Origin: Methanohalophilus euhalobius
Lineage (GTDB): Archaea; Halobacteriota; Methanosarcinia; Methanosarcinales; Methanosarcinaceae
NCBI RefSeq assembly: GCF_900215215.1
Contig: NZ_OBDR01000001.1
Span: 62,001 to 126,000, forward strand
Length of the DNA stretch: 64,000 nt
Direction of reading: 5' to 3'
Position 1 is the first letter of the stretch. Each line of letters begins with the position of its first letter. The position numbers and the translations under genes are program-made. Below are positions 24,443 to 33,677 of the stretch, one piece after another. The notes under the pieces were generated by a model, which worked only from the letters and a program-made list of their open reading frames with translations, ran no database searches and was not told the DNA's origin.

Positions 24443-24583
24443 ATGACAGACGATATAATGAAGTCCATGTTGGACAAAATGGCAAAGGATGGTTTGTTAA
24501 AATACAATCCTGAAACGGATACCTATGATGTAACTGAACTGGGCAATCAGGTATTCAATAATCAGGAAGAATCTTCTTCCTGA
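24443..24583 (+). CDS. Small acidic protein (46 aa), winged-helix-like end
   Basis: A 46-residue frame starting MTDDIMKSMLDKMAKDGLLK, then YNPETDTYDVTELGNQVF and an acidic serine-rich tail, TGA at 24581-24583. The sequence reads like the recognition half of a winged helix (helix, D-G-L-L, beta wing with Y-x-V-T-E-L-G). Small proteins of this type are common in Methanosarcinales. AAGGTTAAAACA precedes the ATG. It stands alone. Confidence 0.55.
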   Translation: MTDDIMKSMLDKMAKDGLLKYNPETDTYDVTELGNQVFNNQEESSS

Positions 24584-24840
24584 AATAAATACAATGGACA
24601 TTTATAAAATTAGACTGTAGCCTCTTCTTTAAGACCAAACAAATATATATTTAGTTGTACCTATTATTATCTGGAAGGGAAACATAAATCGGGGAGTTGT
24701 GAATTTCTGAATCGGCATTCGGTCATCTTAAGACAGGTGGTGGTTTTGTCCCTGGTTTCAAATATAGTAGATTGACTTACTGGTTGACTTTAACTCATGC
24801 CGATTGTGAATCCTATCTGATCAGTAATGGGGTATTATAC

Positions 24841-25182
24841 ATGGAAAAGATAAAGAAGATGGGTCTTTTAGGCGCAACTGCATTGATTGGTGCAGGATTG
24901 GCAGCTATGTCCGAAGAGCGAATAAGGGAATTTGTAAAGGCAAGGGTCAAGGAAGGTGCCATAAGCAAGGAAGAAGGCAAGGTACTTGTCGAGGAGCTTG
25001 TTAGCGAGACCAGAAAACAGAGGTTGAATCTGGAGAAGAATGTAGTGGAAAAGCTGCACAACACGCTTCAGACAGCCGATAAGGAACTTGCAGATTATGC
25101 GGATTCGATAGATGAAATGAAGATTCGGGAACTTGAGGGGGAACTTGAAAAAATGAAAAGCCTGAGGAAAGGCGATAAATAA
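24841..25182 (+). CDS. Phasin-like coiled-coil protein with N-terminal hydrophobic segment
   Basis: A 113-residue protein. A short hydrophobic stretch (MGLLGATALIGAGLAAM) is followed by a long charged helix. EGAISKEEGKVLVEELVSET is reminiscent of the phasin/PhaF-type coiled-coil family. A second helical section ends in LEGELEKMKSL. Its role is unknown; association with a membrane or protein assembly is plausible. I start at ATG 24841, preceded by GGGGTATTATAC as in other genes here, instead of an upstream Met at 24772. A 250-base leader region with an inverted repeat lies upstream. Confidence 0.6.
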   Translation: MEKIKKMGLLGATALIGAGLAAMSEERIREFVKARVKEGAISKEEGKVLVEELVSETRKQRLNLEKNVVEKLHNTLQTADKELADYADSIDEMKIRELEGELEKMKSLRKGDK

Positions 25183-25202
25183 CTGCTGTCTTGGCTATTC
25201 GA

Positions 25203-25228
25203 TTATTCACCATTTTACTGGTGAATAA
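25203..25228 (+). terminator. Perfect 10-bp hairpin downstream of the coiled-coil gene
   Basis: TTATTCACCA and TGGTGAATAA form a perfect stem around a 6-base loop, 20 bases after the stop of the preceding gene. The following bases are AT-rich (ATTATTCTTTTCC). It is consistent with a 3'-end stabiliser or terminator. Confidence 0.5.
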
Positions 25229-25370
25229 ATTATTCTTTTCCTTGAATGTGACTGTTTCTCTTGCGTCCTATATATTAGATATTGCTCTCTGCAAGTTTTG
25301 ACTTACAATCTAACGCTTGAATCAAAATATCAGGTAACTTTGAGTGTATGGTATATAATGTCTGATATTC

Positions 25371-26660
25371 AATGTCAGTAGTTCTCTAATTTTCTTTCCA
25401 TCTTGTTCCTACCCCTATTGAATTACCTTAAACACTGCACTACTAGCTGAATCCTTAACTTTCTCCTAAGCCATTCTTCAACAAACAGAATAAATCTGGC
25501 AAACCTGAACTTGTCTTCATCAATGGTTATTGGACCTGGTTTTACGATTGTAAAATGCTTTTTCTGGAGGTATATCCATACATTTCTGAGCAGGAACGAT
25601 ATTATAGTAAAGAAATATCTGAAAGTTACATCTTTTGTTGATGTCCTTGGTTTAACAACATTTCTCATCCTGTAAGATGATTCGTAAGCATTCCGTCTTC
25701 TGTAGACGTTACTAACCTTCCTTGGAGGCCACTTAACTCCATAAACAACAAACCCAAGGTTTTCACATCCGTATTTGCCTCTTTTACCTTTCATATACTT
25801 CACATCAATTACAATATCCAGCTGAACTTCTTGTCTTTGAGCATTCTTCATTACATACTCTGCAGACCTTGCTTTTCTCCCGTTAAGCAGTTGCTTGATT
25901 GCGTTTCCCCTTTTTACTACTGGTGTAATGTGAGAAATCTCCTTGTCCTGTAAGAACTCAAACACATCAACTGAATAGAACTCTCGATCCAGGCAAAGTA
26001 CCTTGATATTGAAATCCAGTTCTTCGATAAGATCTATGAAATAAGTGAGGTAATCAACTTTTGTTTTATTCCTTTCAACAGGAAGAACTGCAAAAGTAAA
26101 TCTCTCGTTCTTGTTTATAATGGACAGTGCTACATATGAATAAAAAGAGTTTGTTGATTTCTTGGCCTGACTACGTATCACGTAGTCTTGATTGAATGAA
26201 TCAACTTTTCCATAATATGGATCATTTGTAAAATCGATAGCAAACTCATACTTTTTTTCTGGTTTCAGAGTACCGACAGAACTGTGAAGAAGAATATTCT
26301 CATTTGCCTGGATAAGTTCTTCAAGACTTAGTTTCCTGAGATGATATCTCAAAGATGTCTCACATGGAATCTCTTGATAGTGTTTTGACGCAGAATGAAC
26401 CGAACTCTTATCCACTGCCATACACATGGCAGTGTAAAATAGATCTTTAGAGCTAAGTGAACCGTTTATCCTGATGTCGATATTTTCTAGAAGTGGTTTA
26501 AGAGCAGCATCAATACACTGTTTTGGTCTTAATTCAACCTTCTCACATGTCCTTGAATTGGATGGTGGAAATGACATATGGCGGCGTTCTCGCCACATAT
26601 AAAGCTATCGGGAGGTGTTGTTAAGTTCAGGTGCTCAAAATTAGCTAAGTACTGACATTA
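25371..26660 (-). mobile_element. ISH3-like insertion sequence
   Basis: A 1.29-kb element encoding one transposase and bounded by imperfect inverted repeats. The left end reads AATGTCAGTAGTTCTCTAAT and the right end, on the other strand, reads AATGTCAGTACTTAGCTAAT. I could not find a convincing target-site duplication, so the exact ends may be off by a few bases. No partial second copy is present in the window. Confidence 0.75.
25423..26598 (-). CDS. DDE transposase, ISH3-like family
   Basis: A 391-residue transposase with the DDE triad layout of the IS4/ISH3 group. FAIDFTNDPYYGKVD gives the first Asp, VLCLDREFYSVDVFEFL the second, and YESSYRMRN supplies the Y-E-x-x-Y-R signature containing the Glu. 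The C-terminal part is basic and hydrophobic. An alternative start is the internal Met at 26577. The frame is intact and the inverted repeats are present, so the element may be functional. Confidence 0.85.
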   Translation of the reverse strand: MWRERRHMSFPPSNSRTCEKVELRPKQCIDAALKPLLENIDIRINGSLSSKDLFYTAMCMAVDKSSVHSASKHYQEIPCETSLRYHLRKLSLEELIQANENILLHSSVGTLKPEKKYEFAIDFTNDPYYGKVDSFNQDYVIRSQAKKSTNSFYSYVALSIINKNERFTFAVLPVERNKTKVDYLTYFIDLIEELDFNIKVLCLDREFYSVDVFEFLQDKEISHITPVVKRGNAIKQLLNGRKARSAEYVMKNAQRQEVQLDIVIDVKYMKGKRGKYGCENLGFVVYGVKWPPRKVSNVYRRRNAYESSYRMRNVVKPRTSTKDVTFRYFFTIISFLLRNVWIYLQKKHFTIVKPGPITIDEDKFRFARFILFVEEWLRRKLRIQLVVQCLR

Positions 26661-26790
26661 ATTATTTTCATATTCATGTCTCTTATTAGGCAAGGAACAG
26701 TTGTCCAATAAAAATGCAAAACTTATATATTAAGCAGTAATGTGCCATGAACATAATATCTTCACATTTAACAAACAAGGAATACAAAAA

Positions 26791-27474
26791 ATGAAAATTG
26801 AAGAAATAAACCAGATGGGAAAAGAATTGAAAGACCTATTAAAACTCAAATATCCACCAGTAGCTGTTGCGCTTGTGCCAGACACTCATGAAGTACCTGA
26901 AGGTATCAATAAAATTGAAGAAAAAATGAGACACTGCCAGATGGTAGACAAAGTTCGCAAAGAGGAAAGCGAATTCTATGCCCTGGTGGATGACCAGAAA
27001 TGCAAAGGCGGTGCAGCTGTCATGGGACTACAGGAAATGGCACCCAAACTTGCCAACGGGGATGTCTATTACAATCTGAACCGGTATAAAACAATCAACT
27101 CCGCAAGACGTACTATGCAACAGGTTCCAACCTTAAAAGAGGGTTCTACGAAAGCAGTACTATATGGCCCTCTGGACAGGGTGAGCTTCATTCCGGATGT
27201 GGTACTTGTTATCGATACACCTAAAAAGGCAATGCAACTCTCACAGGCCCTTTTGCACCGTTTCGGTGGTCGTGTTAATGCAAGTTTTGCAGGAATCCAG
27301 AGTCTTTGTGCTGACGGGGTAGTCCAGCCTTATAAGGATGGACACATAAGTGCATCCCTGGGATGTGGCGGAAGTCGAAAGTATGCCAATGTTGCAGAAG
27401 ATGAAATGATAATGGGTATCCCTGTAGAAAGGTTGCATGATATGATAGAAGCATCTCATGAGATGTTTGGCTGA
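26791..27474 (+). CDS. DUF169 family protein
   Basis: A 227-residue protein of the DUF169 family found in methanogens and anaerobes. It begins MKIEEINQMGKELKDLLKLK with YPPVAVALV, followed by conserved cysteine-containing blocks: RHCQMV, DQKCKGG, SLCADGV and SLGCGGSRKY. The four cysteine blocks suggest a metal or cluster site, but the function of the family is not established. I start at ATG 26791, preceded by AAGGAAT, rather than 26740. A TATA-like TTATATATT lies about 70 bases upstream. Confidence 0.85.
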   Translation: MKIEEINQMGKELKDLLKLKYPPVAVALVPDTHEVPEGINKIEEKMRHCQMVDKVRKEESEFYALVDDQKCKGGAAVMGLQEMAPKLANGDVYYNLNRYKTINSARRTMQQVPTLKEGSTKAVLYGPLDRVSFIPDVVLVIDTPKKAMQLSQALLHRFGGRVNASFAGIQSLCADGVVQPYKDGHISASLGCGGSRKYANVAEDEMIMGIPVERLHDMIEASHEMFG

Positions 27475-27637
27475 AATCTTTATACCTTATTTATCTCTTG
27501 AATCGAAGTGGCATCTATACATTAGATCACCTCATTTTAATTTGAATGAATAGCAAATTTTGCTTTTTGCCTCTCAGTCTATTGTGGCAAGACCATTCAC
27601 AATCGTTAACTATAAATATATGTAAGTACACATCTAT

Positions 27638-27661
27638 ATGTGTAATAAATACATTACACAT
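27638..27661. promoter_or_regulatory. Operator-like perfect 9-bp inverted repeat
   Basis: ATGTGTAAT and ATTACACAT flank a 6-base spacer. The site lies 17 bases after the TATA box (TATAAATATA, 27611-27620) and about 25 bases before the start of the secreted-protein gene, so it overlaps the expected transcription start. This is the position of a repressor site. The ArsR-type gene at 28881 is the obvious candidate regulator. Confidence 0.6.
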
Positions 27662-27686
27662 GTATACAACAGAAAAGGTGATGGAA

Positions 27687-28163
27687 ATGGAAAATAAAAC
27701 AATTATAGTGCTTGCAGGCACCATTCTTATCGGCATAATGCTGATAGGGACCGTTTCAGCTCACTGGGCTAGTGGCGAATATGTACTGGGAGACTCCCGA
27801 AACAGCGGTTATGTAGATGGCAGTGGAGCAGGTTATTACTGCAACTATGGCTATGGACAGGGATATAATGCCAACGGAAGTTATTCAGCTGAGGATGCAA
27901 CATCAGTGATTACCGAAGATAAAGCAATCTCACTTTTTGAAGAAACTACTGGCATCGATGTAAACGATGAAAACGTCTATCAGATGGGACGCTGGTGGGA
28001 AATCAACTACATTGATGAAAATACTATTAAACAGGGACGCGTAGATTCAATAACAGAAGATGTAATCGAGGATTTTTCGGCCTATGCACCGCAGGAATCC
28101 TATGAATATCGGGACAACTACAGGTACCAGAGAGGAGCCGGTGGCTGCATGGGCTACCGTTAA
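27687..28163 (+). CDS. Secreted protein with signal peptide, PepSY-like C-terminal half
   Basis: A 158-residue exported protein. The signal peptide is MENKTIIVLAGTILIGIMLI, ending TVSA before HW. A Gly/Tyr/Ser-rich linker follows (about residues 50-70). A folded part reads TEDKAISLFEETTGIDVNDE, VYQMGRWWEINYID and then a final helix, similar in rhythm to PepSY-type domains. I start at ATG 27687, six bases after AAGGTG; ATG 27681 would overlap that site. It leads a small cluster with two paralogous membrane proteins and an ArsR-type regulator, under a strong operator-like dyad. Metal binding is possible but not shown. Confidence 0.7.
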   Translation: MENKTIIVLAGTILIGIMLIGTVSAHWASGEYVLGDSRNSGYVDGSGAGYYCNYGYGQGYNANGSYSAEDATSVITEDKAISLFEETTGIDVNDENVYQMGRWWEINYIDENTIKQGRVDSITEDVIEDFSAYAPQESYEYRDNYRYQRGAGGCMGYR

Positions 28164-28194
28164 TCCTCCTTTTTTACAGAGGTGACACAGTAAT

Positions 28195-28455
28195 ATGATG
28201 TATGGCACAGGTTTTTCCATATGGGGAATGATACTAAATTTCCTCCTGATCTTACTAGTCATAGGCTTCGTTGTTTCACTCTTGAACCGAGGTGGCACAA
28301 TGTGTTGTGGTAGCCATAATATGCCACGCAATGAAAATATAAATTCTGAGAACCAGAATAAAGCAGACAAGGAGCGTTTAAACAGGCTGGAAACCGAAGT
28401 CAAAGATACAAAAAGGATGATTGAAGGATTAAAAGATAAATTTGATGAAGTCTGA
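28195..28455 (+). CDS. Small membrane protein with C-terminal coiled coil (paralogue A)
   Basis: An 86-residue protein starting MMYGTGFSIWGMILNFLLIL with one transmembrane helix. A cysteine-containing linker (MCCGSHNM) and a charged coiled coil (ERLNRLETEVKDTKRMIEGL) follow. AGAGGTGAC precedes the start. It is paralogous to the next gene over both helix and coiled coil. Its function is unknown. The two genes follow the secreted protein within 32 and 155 bases and are probably part of the same unit. Confidence 0.65.
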   Translation: MMYGTGFSIWGMILNFLLILLVIGFVVSLLNRGGTMCCGSHNMPRNENINSENQNKADKERLNRLETEVKDTKRMIEGLKDKFDEV

Positions 28456-28609
28456 CCTTATTCATCAAAAGAGTATAAAGAATACAATCCCTACCGCAGT
28501 CCTTTGGGATTAAAAGCTCATATTTATTTACCTTCAGTCCTTATTTAATAAGCATATAAGCATTACAAAAATTGGACAAATGAATCTTTTACATGGGTGA
28601 CATGATAAC

Positions 28610-28846
28610 ATGATGTATGGAAATATGATGTATGGCACAGGGTTTTCGGTATGGGGAATGATACTAAACTTACTTCTTATCCTGCTTGTAGTTGGTGCTG
28701 TTGTCGTGCTTTTAACACGCAGTGGTGCCATAAATTGTGAAAGCCAGAAAACAGCAGACATAGAACGTTTGAACAGGCTGGAAAATGAAGTAAGGGACAC
28801 AAAAAAGATAGTTGAAGAAATCAAGGACAAACTTGACGAAATCTAA
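28610..28846 (+). CDS. Small membrane protein with C-terminal coiled coil (paralogue B)
   Basis: A 78-residue paralogue of the 28195-28455 protein. The start carries a duplicated MMYG element, then GTGFSVWGMILNLLLILLVV, a short linker with one Cys, and ERLNRLENEVRDTKKIVEEI. It lacks the double cysteine of its neighbour. ATGGGTGACATGATAAC precedes the start. The pair arose by tandem duplication. The ArsR-type regulator gene follows 34 bases downstream. Confidence 0.65.
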   Translation: MMYGNMMYGTGFSVWGMILNLLLILLVVGAVVVLLTRSGAINCESQKTADIERLNRLENEVRDTKKIVEEIKDKLDEI

Positions 28847-28880
28847 TTTGTTTAAAACATTAGTATAAAGGGTACAACCC

Positions 28881-29198
28881 ATGCAAAAAAAACTCCAGGG
28901 GATTGTCAGCCTTGGCGAAGCTCTATCGCATCCTCTGCGACTGAAACTTATATGTATGCTTGCAGACAGGGAATGGTATGTATATGAGCTTGCCAAAGAA
29001 CTCGATGTTTCCAGACAGGTACTGTATCTTCACCTGAAACGCCTTGAGAAGGCCGATATTGTTGAAAGCGATCTTCGTCTGGAAGAAGATGATATGCGTG
29101 CCAAGAAATTCTTTAAGTTAAAGGAATTTGATATAGAATTGGACGTTAAGGACCTTAAAAACATTTTTGAGACCGAGACAATCACAAAAAAGAATTGA
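28881..29198 (+). CDS. ArsR-type winged-helix transcriptional regulator
   Basis: A 105-residue HTH regulator. GEALSHPLRLKLICMLADRE and the recognition helix SRQVLYLHLKRLEKADIVES are typical ArsR/SmtB features. A basic wing (DMRAKKFFKLKEFDIEL) follows. The CxCxxC metal site of classical ArsR is absent; one Cys is in LICML. It therefore probably senses something other than metal, or does so through another site. It ends the cluster that begins with the secreted protein and may bind the dyad at 27638. It converges with the NaPRTase gene, with three bases between them. Confidence 0.85.
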   Translation: MQKKLQGIVSLGEALSHPLRLKLICMLADREWYVYELAKELDVSRQVLYLHLKRLEKADIVESDLRLEEDDMRAKKFFKLKEFDIELDVKDLKNIFETETITKKN

Positions 29199-29201
29199 TC
29201 T

Positions 29202-30428
29202 TTATTCCTCATCAAGTCCTTTAGTGCCGAATATATAGTTGGCCACCCTTACAGCATCCCTGTCGCCTGTTACTTTTTCCTCTGAATCGCTGAGTTTGAC
29301 AACAGGAATACCATTGATTTTATGCAACTTGATCACAATATTCAAGGGAGGATTCTCCCGGAAAAACCCTGAATTATTGGTCAGGCTTGTACCTATGCCG
29401 AAACTGCATTTGATTTTATCCTTACAATATTCCTGTATCCTGATTGCATCTTCGGCCTGAAGGGAATTACTGAATACCACCATCTTCTGGGACGGATCAA
29501 TCCCAAGAGCTTTGTAATGTTGAACTGCCTGGTCAATGAAAGTATAGGGGTCACCACTATCATGCCTGATACCATCATAAAGACGTGACAGGCGACCATC
29601 AAAGTTGTTGAAGAAAGCGTCATACCCATAGGTATCCGCAAGGGCAATGCCGAGCCTGCCATCATAAACTTTGACCCAGTTCTCGAAGGCAAATTTGTTT
29701 GCATTGCGCAAACCCACAAGGGCAGAATTACCCATAATCCATTCATGGCCTATAGTACCTATCGGCCGGGTTCCATGTTTCATTGCAAGATATACATTAC
29801 TTGTACCTGCAAAACTGCGGGATCGACTTAAGGTTTCCACGACCCTATCATGAAGTTCAAAACTGCGACGACGGCGAGTTCCGAATTCACTGAGTACACA
29901 TCCGGCATTATCAAGTTTGTCGGATACTTCTTTTATCATATCTCCATATTTGTCCAGGAGATCAGCCTTTGAAAGAAAGTCATCAGCCCAGTTATTTTCA
30001 ATTGTCTCAAAATAAAGTTCGGAAACCGTAGCCATGAGCACGATTTCCCAGAGAATGGTACTATGCCAGGGGCCTTTGATACTTATATCAAGATTATTGT
30101 CATCCGTCAGGAATATTTCAACCTCATCGGGATTAAAGCGGTAATTTTGTAGGTGGTCAAGATAGGTATGCTTGAAAAAAGGACAATTCTTTCCCAGCCA
30201 GTACCTTTCTTCATCCAGAAGGCGTAATTTGGGAATTTCTTCTCGGACTATATATTCAAGTTCTTCCTTGAACCGGGGGTTGAAACGTTGGTCTCCACGG
30301 TTTATGAAGCGATATTCTGCCTGTGCTTCAGGAAAAAGCTCAAGTACTGCCATCTGCATGGTCAGCTTGTACATATCATTATCAAGTATTGACCGAATCA
30401 CCTTATTGCCTTCAGATAATTGTAACAT
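29202..30428 (-). CDS. pncB: Nicotinate phosphoribosyltransferase
   Basis: A 408-residue enzyme of the NAD salvage pathway, forming nicotinate mononucleotide from nicotinate and [24 protein letters not shown] at the N-terminus, [13 protein letters not shown] in the middle, RHDSGDPY and VFSNSLQ near the PRPP site, and [11 protein letters not shown] follow the family. Length is normal. It is divergent from the membrane protein gene at 30527 and convergent with the ArsR-type gene. No clear ribosome site precedes the ATG, so the mRNA may be leaderless. Confidence 0.95.
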   Translation of the reverse strand: MLQLSEGNKVIRSILDNDMYKLTMQMAVLELFPEAQAEYRFINRGDQRFNPRFKEELEYIVREEIPKLRLLDEERYWLGKNCPFFKHTYLDHLQNYRFNPDEVEIFLTDDNNLDISIKGPWHSTILWEIVLMATVSELYFETIENNWADDFLSKADLLDKYGDMIKEVSDKLDNAGCVLSEFGTRRRRSFELHDRVVETLSRSRSFAGTSNVYLAMKHGTRPIGTIGHEWIMGNSALVGLRNANKFAFENWVKVYDGRLGIALADTYGYDAFFNNFDGRLSRLYDGIRHDSGDPYTFIDQAVQHYKALGIDPSQKMVVFSNSLQAEDAIRIQEYCKDKIKCSFGIGTSLTNNSGFFRENPPLNIVIKLHKINGIPVVKLSDSEEKVTGDRDAVRVANYIFGTKGLDEE

Positions 30429-30526
30429 TTATTAGAGGAATAACAGCCCTTCTGTATTGCATTACAACTATTTAATATAAATGCCTTCGATGTATTACAT
30501 TTGTAATCGCCCGAGGAAGATAAAGT

Positions 30527-31153
30527 ATGGAAAAGAAAGAGGAAGAACTTGAGGGTGAAGGTTTCGATGAATTACTTCGTTATACTTTTCCTGGTTATAT
30601 TTTAGGTTTGATTGCCGGTATATTTCTTGATATTCAGGGCTACCAGACCAATCCCTTTGGCCAGTGGATTGTAAGGACTCTTGCAGGCGAGGGAGAATCA
30701 ATACTCGAAGGTTTGTATTCCATCAGGCAACATCTGGAAGGTGCAGCTGGATCAATGGCTCAGGCATACGGTTGGGGTAAATTTTTTGGTATCACAATCC
30801 CCTGGATAATAGATGCTGCAAGCCGAATGGCAGGAGTTGATGTATATGGAATACAGGGATTCTACATTCCTTATTTTTATGCTCTTAGTGATCAGATCGG
30901 TGCCAATATTTCCGGACTGGTGTATCTCAAACGAATCGAAGGTTCATGGTCTGCAGGAATATATCGATACATACACCATCCTGTGATGCTTACCAGTATT
31001 GCTGTAATCCTGCTGGTACCATTGGGATTGCTTTCAGCCCGTATCCTCGGATTCAGCCCGACAACACAGACTTTCACCGCCTTTGAAACAATTGTAGCAA
31101 ATCTCTGCTGGCTGCCTCCTGTTGTCGGGTGGATGGCTCAAAAAAGAAAGTAA
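30527..31153 (+). CDS. Conserved membrane protein of unknown function
   Basis: A 208-residue integral membrane protein that I do not recognise. The acidic N-terminus ([20 protein letters not shown]) leads to a helix ([16 protein letters not shown]). A long extracellular-type segment rich in Gly and Ala follows, then two C-terminal helices ([16 protein letters not shown] and [15 protein letters not shown]). GAGGAAG precedes the start. The 98-base divergent gap with pncB contains ATTACA half-sites and a TATA-like ATTTAATATAAATG. Confidence 0.6.
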   Translation: MEKKEEELEGEGFDELLRYTFPGYILGLIAGIFLDIQGYQTNPFGQWIVRTLAGEGESILEGLYSIRQHLEGAAGSMAQAYGWGKFFGITIPWIIDAASRMAGVDVYGIQGFYIPYFYALSDQIGANISGLVYLKRIEGSWSAGIYRYIHHPVMLTSIAVILLVPLGLLSARILGFSPTTQTFTAFETIVANLCWLPPVVGWMAQKRK

Positions 31154-31228
31154 ATCGCTCGAAGCATTCATATAACTTGTACTGTTCTGTTGCATAAAAA
31201 GACAAACTGCAACGGAAACTCTAAAACT

Positions 31229-33673
31229 ATGGCCAAATATCCTGAAAAAATTAATCCTCCGGAAATACTATCGCCTGTCGGAAATTATGATGCACTGCTG
31301 GGTGCTATCAAGGGAGGAGCTGATGCTATATATCTGGGGGTTGGAGAATTCAATGCCCGCCAGGGTGCATCCAACTTTACACCCGAAGAGATGGAAAATG
31401 CCATCGACCTTGCACATCTGCATGGAATTTCAGTATATCTGGCATTCAATGTGCCGGTGAAAGAAACGGAACTCCAGGATGCGATTGATGTCATAGACCG
31501 CGCCTATGCAGCTGGAATTGACGCGGTTATTATGAGGGATTTCGGATTTATAGACCTGATCAGGAATAACTATCCTGACCTACCCATACATGGGAGCACC
31601 CAGCTCAATACCAATAACACTGAAACTGTCAAATTTCTGGAAAAACTTGGCCTATCAAGAATAATCGTAGCAAGGGAACTTGACACTGCAGAATTGAAAC
31701 ACATCATTGATAGCACCGATATGGATATCGAAATTTTTGCACATGGTGCTCTTTGTTATTCTTACTCCGGACAGTGTCTCTTTAGCAGCTTTGCTGCCAA
31801 CCGGAGTGCAAACCGGGGTGCATGTGCCCAGCCTTGCAGATGGGAATTCGAGCTGTTCATCAATGGCAGGAACATGAACCATCATATTGGCGGTGTATCC
31901 CCTATAAGTTGTGCTGAACTCTGCACTCTGCCAGGTTTGGATGAACTTATCAACACAGGTATTAAAAGTCTCAAGATTGAAGGACGTATGAAAAGAGCTG
32001 AATATGTGACCGCCAGTTCTGAAATATACAAAGAAGCTGCAGAGATAATCTGCCAGGATAAAAGACCCGATTCCAGCTGGTTGCAGGAAAGGGAGAATGA
32101 CCTGGCAAAGCTATTTTACAGAGGTTTTACCCGTGGTTTTGTACTGGGTGACAGGAACGTGACCCACCCCGAATACAGCTCCAGTTATGGGGCATTTTTG
32201 GGTAATATACGCCGGGTAAAGAGAAGTAAAAACGCTGCATCCATTAAAGTGAAATTAAACCAGACACTTGAAGTCAATGATGGGATCAGTATCCATACCA
32301 GACAACGGATGCTTGGGTCAAAGGTTGAGAAACTCACAGTTGACGGCGGGGACGTTGAGATAGCAGAAAAGGGGAGTATTCCCTACATACATATCAGTCC
32401 TAAAACGGTAAAATCTGTAAAAACCGGAGACGATGTTTACCTGAATACAGACGTTTCCCTTCTGGAAGAAATGAGTGAAAGGGATGTTAAAAAGGTACCT
32501 GTGAATTTCCAGATACGTGCAAATATCGACAGGCAACTGGAAATTACTGCTTCTGCAGGAGATATGGAGGTGCTTCATGTGTCCGATTATCTAGTACAGA
32601 AGCCAAAAAACGCCCCTACTTCTGTAGAACAGATTACTGACATAATAAAAAGACTGGGAGACACTCCCTATATCGCAGATGAAATTGAGTTGAAAGGCCA
32701 GGAAGATATCTTTATCCCCCTCGGGGAACTTACCCGGGCCCGTCGCAGCGTGGTGGAGAAACTTCAGGAGAAACAACTGGAAAAATTCCACCGCCAGCCC
32801 AAAAACCCAGAATTACCAGCATCCAGACACAAACCCGAAAACAAAATTCCACGTAAATTACTCCTATCTGTAGAAGTAGCAGATATAGAGGGAGCAAAAA
32901 CTGCTGCTTACAGCGGAGCAGACATCATATATATCCCTGCGGATCTATTCGACAAAGTCGAGAGTAACAAAGACCTTGCTCAAAAAATTAAAATGAATAA
33001 TATTGAAATAGTATTCACTTTGCCTGCTATTATTCATGAGAATGAACTCGAAGAATGGACAGGCATCCTTGGAAAAATAAAAACAAGAGGATATACTATC
33101 GGCTGTGGTGAGCCGGGAACACTCCGTTTGGTACACCAAATGAAAATTAAATGTGTTGCACTGAAAAATTTCACTATTTTTAATTCCCTAACTACAAATG
33201 TGTTACAGGCAAATGGCGCATCCCGTGTAATCCTTTCCCCGGAACTTACCCTTGAAGAAATGCAGAATATTGTGCAGGCGTCAGATAATACTATCCAATT
33301 TGAGGCTATAGCATACGGCAGGCAACAATTACTTGTTACCGAACATGACCTGCTCAAACCTATTGTGGATAAAGGCTTCTATGATGAAGATAGCAATGCT
33401 TTCCTGCAGCACAAAAAGACAGACAGGTACCCCGTTAAAAGGTGGAGAAATAGAACTGTGATCTATGATTCCCATGTCATCAATATGTTGAATAATATAG
33501 ATGACATGAAGAATACCGGTATAGATGTTCTTCATTTAGAATTTCCACAGGAAAGTCATCGGAAAGTAGCAATTGTCGTTTCTGAGTTTAAGAAGATTCT
33601 GGATGGAAAAGGTAAAAAAAACATTCCGGACTCAAAGGTATATTCCAGAGGACTCTATTACACAGGCATATGA
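31229..33673 (+). CDS. Peptidase U32 family protein
   Basis: An 814-residue U32 protein. The N-terminal domain begins INPPEILSPVGNYDALLGA and continues with GADAIYLGVGEFNAR. The diagnostic cysteine block is AHGALCYSYSGQCLFSSF, then RSANRGACAQPCRW, and a fourth Cys region (SCAELC) follows. These cysteines are believed to bind an iron-sulfur cluster in U32 enzymes that act in RNA hydroxylation, as in RlhA and TrhP, rather than in proteolysis. A long C-terminal region repeats a similar TIM-barrel-like half. ATG 31229 fits the family start better than TTG 31190. Confidence 0.88.
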   Translation: MAKYPEKINPPEILSPVGNYDALLGAIKGGADAIYLGVGEFNARQGASNFTPEEMENAIDLAHLHGISVYLAFNVPVKETELQDAIDVIDRAYAAGIDAVIMRDFGFIDLIRNNYPDLPIHGSTQLNTNNTETVKFLEKLGLSRIIVARELDTAELKHIIDSTDMDIEIFAHGALCYSYSGQCLFSSFAANRSANRGACAQPCRWEFELFINGRNMNHHIGGVSPISCAELCTLPGLDELINTGIKSLKIEGRMKRAEYVTASSEIYKEAAEIICQDKRPDSSWLQERENDLAKLFYRGFTRGFVLGDRNVTHPEYSSSYGAFLGNIRRVKRSKNAASIKVKLNQTLEVNDGISIHTRQRMLGSKVEKLTVDGGDVEIAEKGSIPYIHISPKTVKSVKTGDDVYLNTDVSLLEEMSERDVKKVPVNFQIRANIDRQLEITASAGDMEVLHVSDYLVQKPKNAPTSVEQITDIIKRLGDTPYIADEIELKGQEDIFIPLGELTRARRSVVEKLQEKQLEKFHRQPKNPELPASRHKPENKIPRKLLLSVEVADIEGAKTAAYSGADIIYIPADLFDKVESNKDLAQKIKMNNIEIVFTLPAIIHENELEEWTGILGKIKTRGYTIGCGEPGTLRLVHQMKIKCVALKNFTIFNSLTTNVLQANGASRVILSPELTLEEMQNIVQASDNTIQFEAIAYGRQQLLVTEHDLLKPIVDKGFYDEDSNAFLQHKKTDRYPVKRWRNRTVIYDSHVINMLNNIDDMKNTGIDVLHLEFPQESHRKVAIVVSEFKKILDGKGKKNIPDSKVYSRGLYYTGI

Positions 33674-33677
33674 AGTG

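Noticed and set aside
25366-26664. Target-site duplication of the insertion sequence
   Set aside because: I compared five-base flanks for the two most likely end positions and they do not match, so none is claimed.
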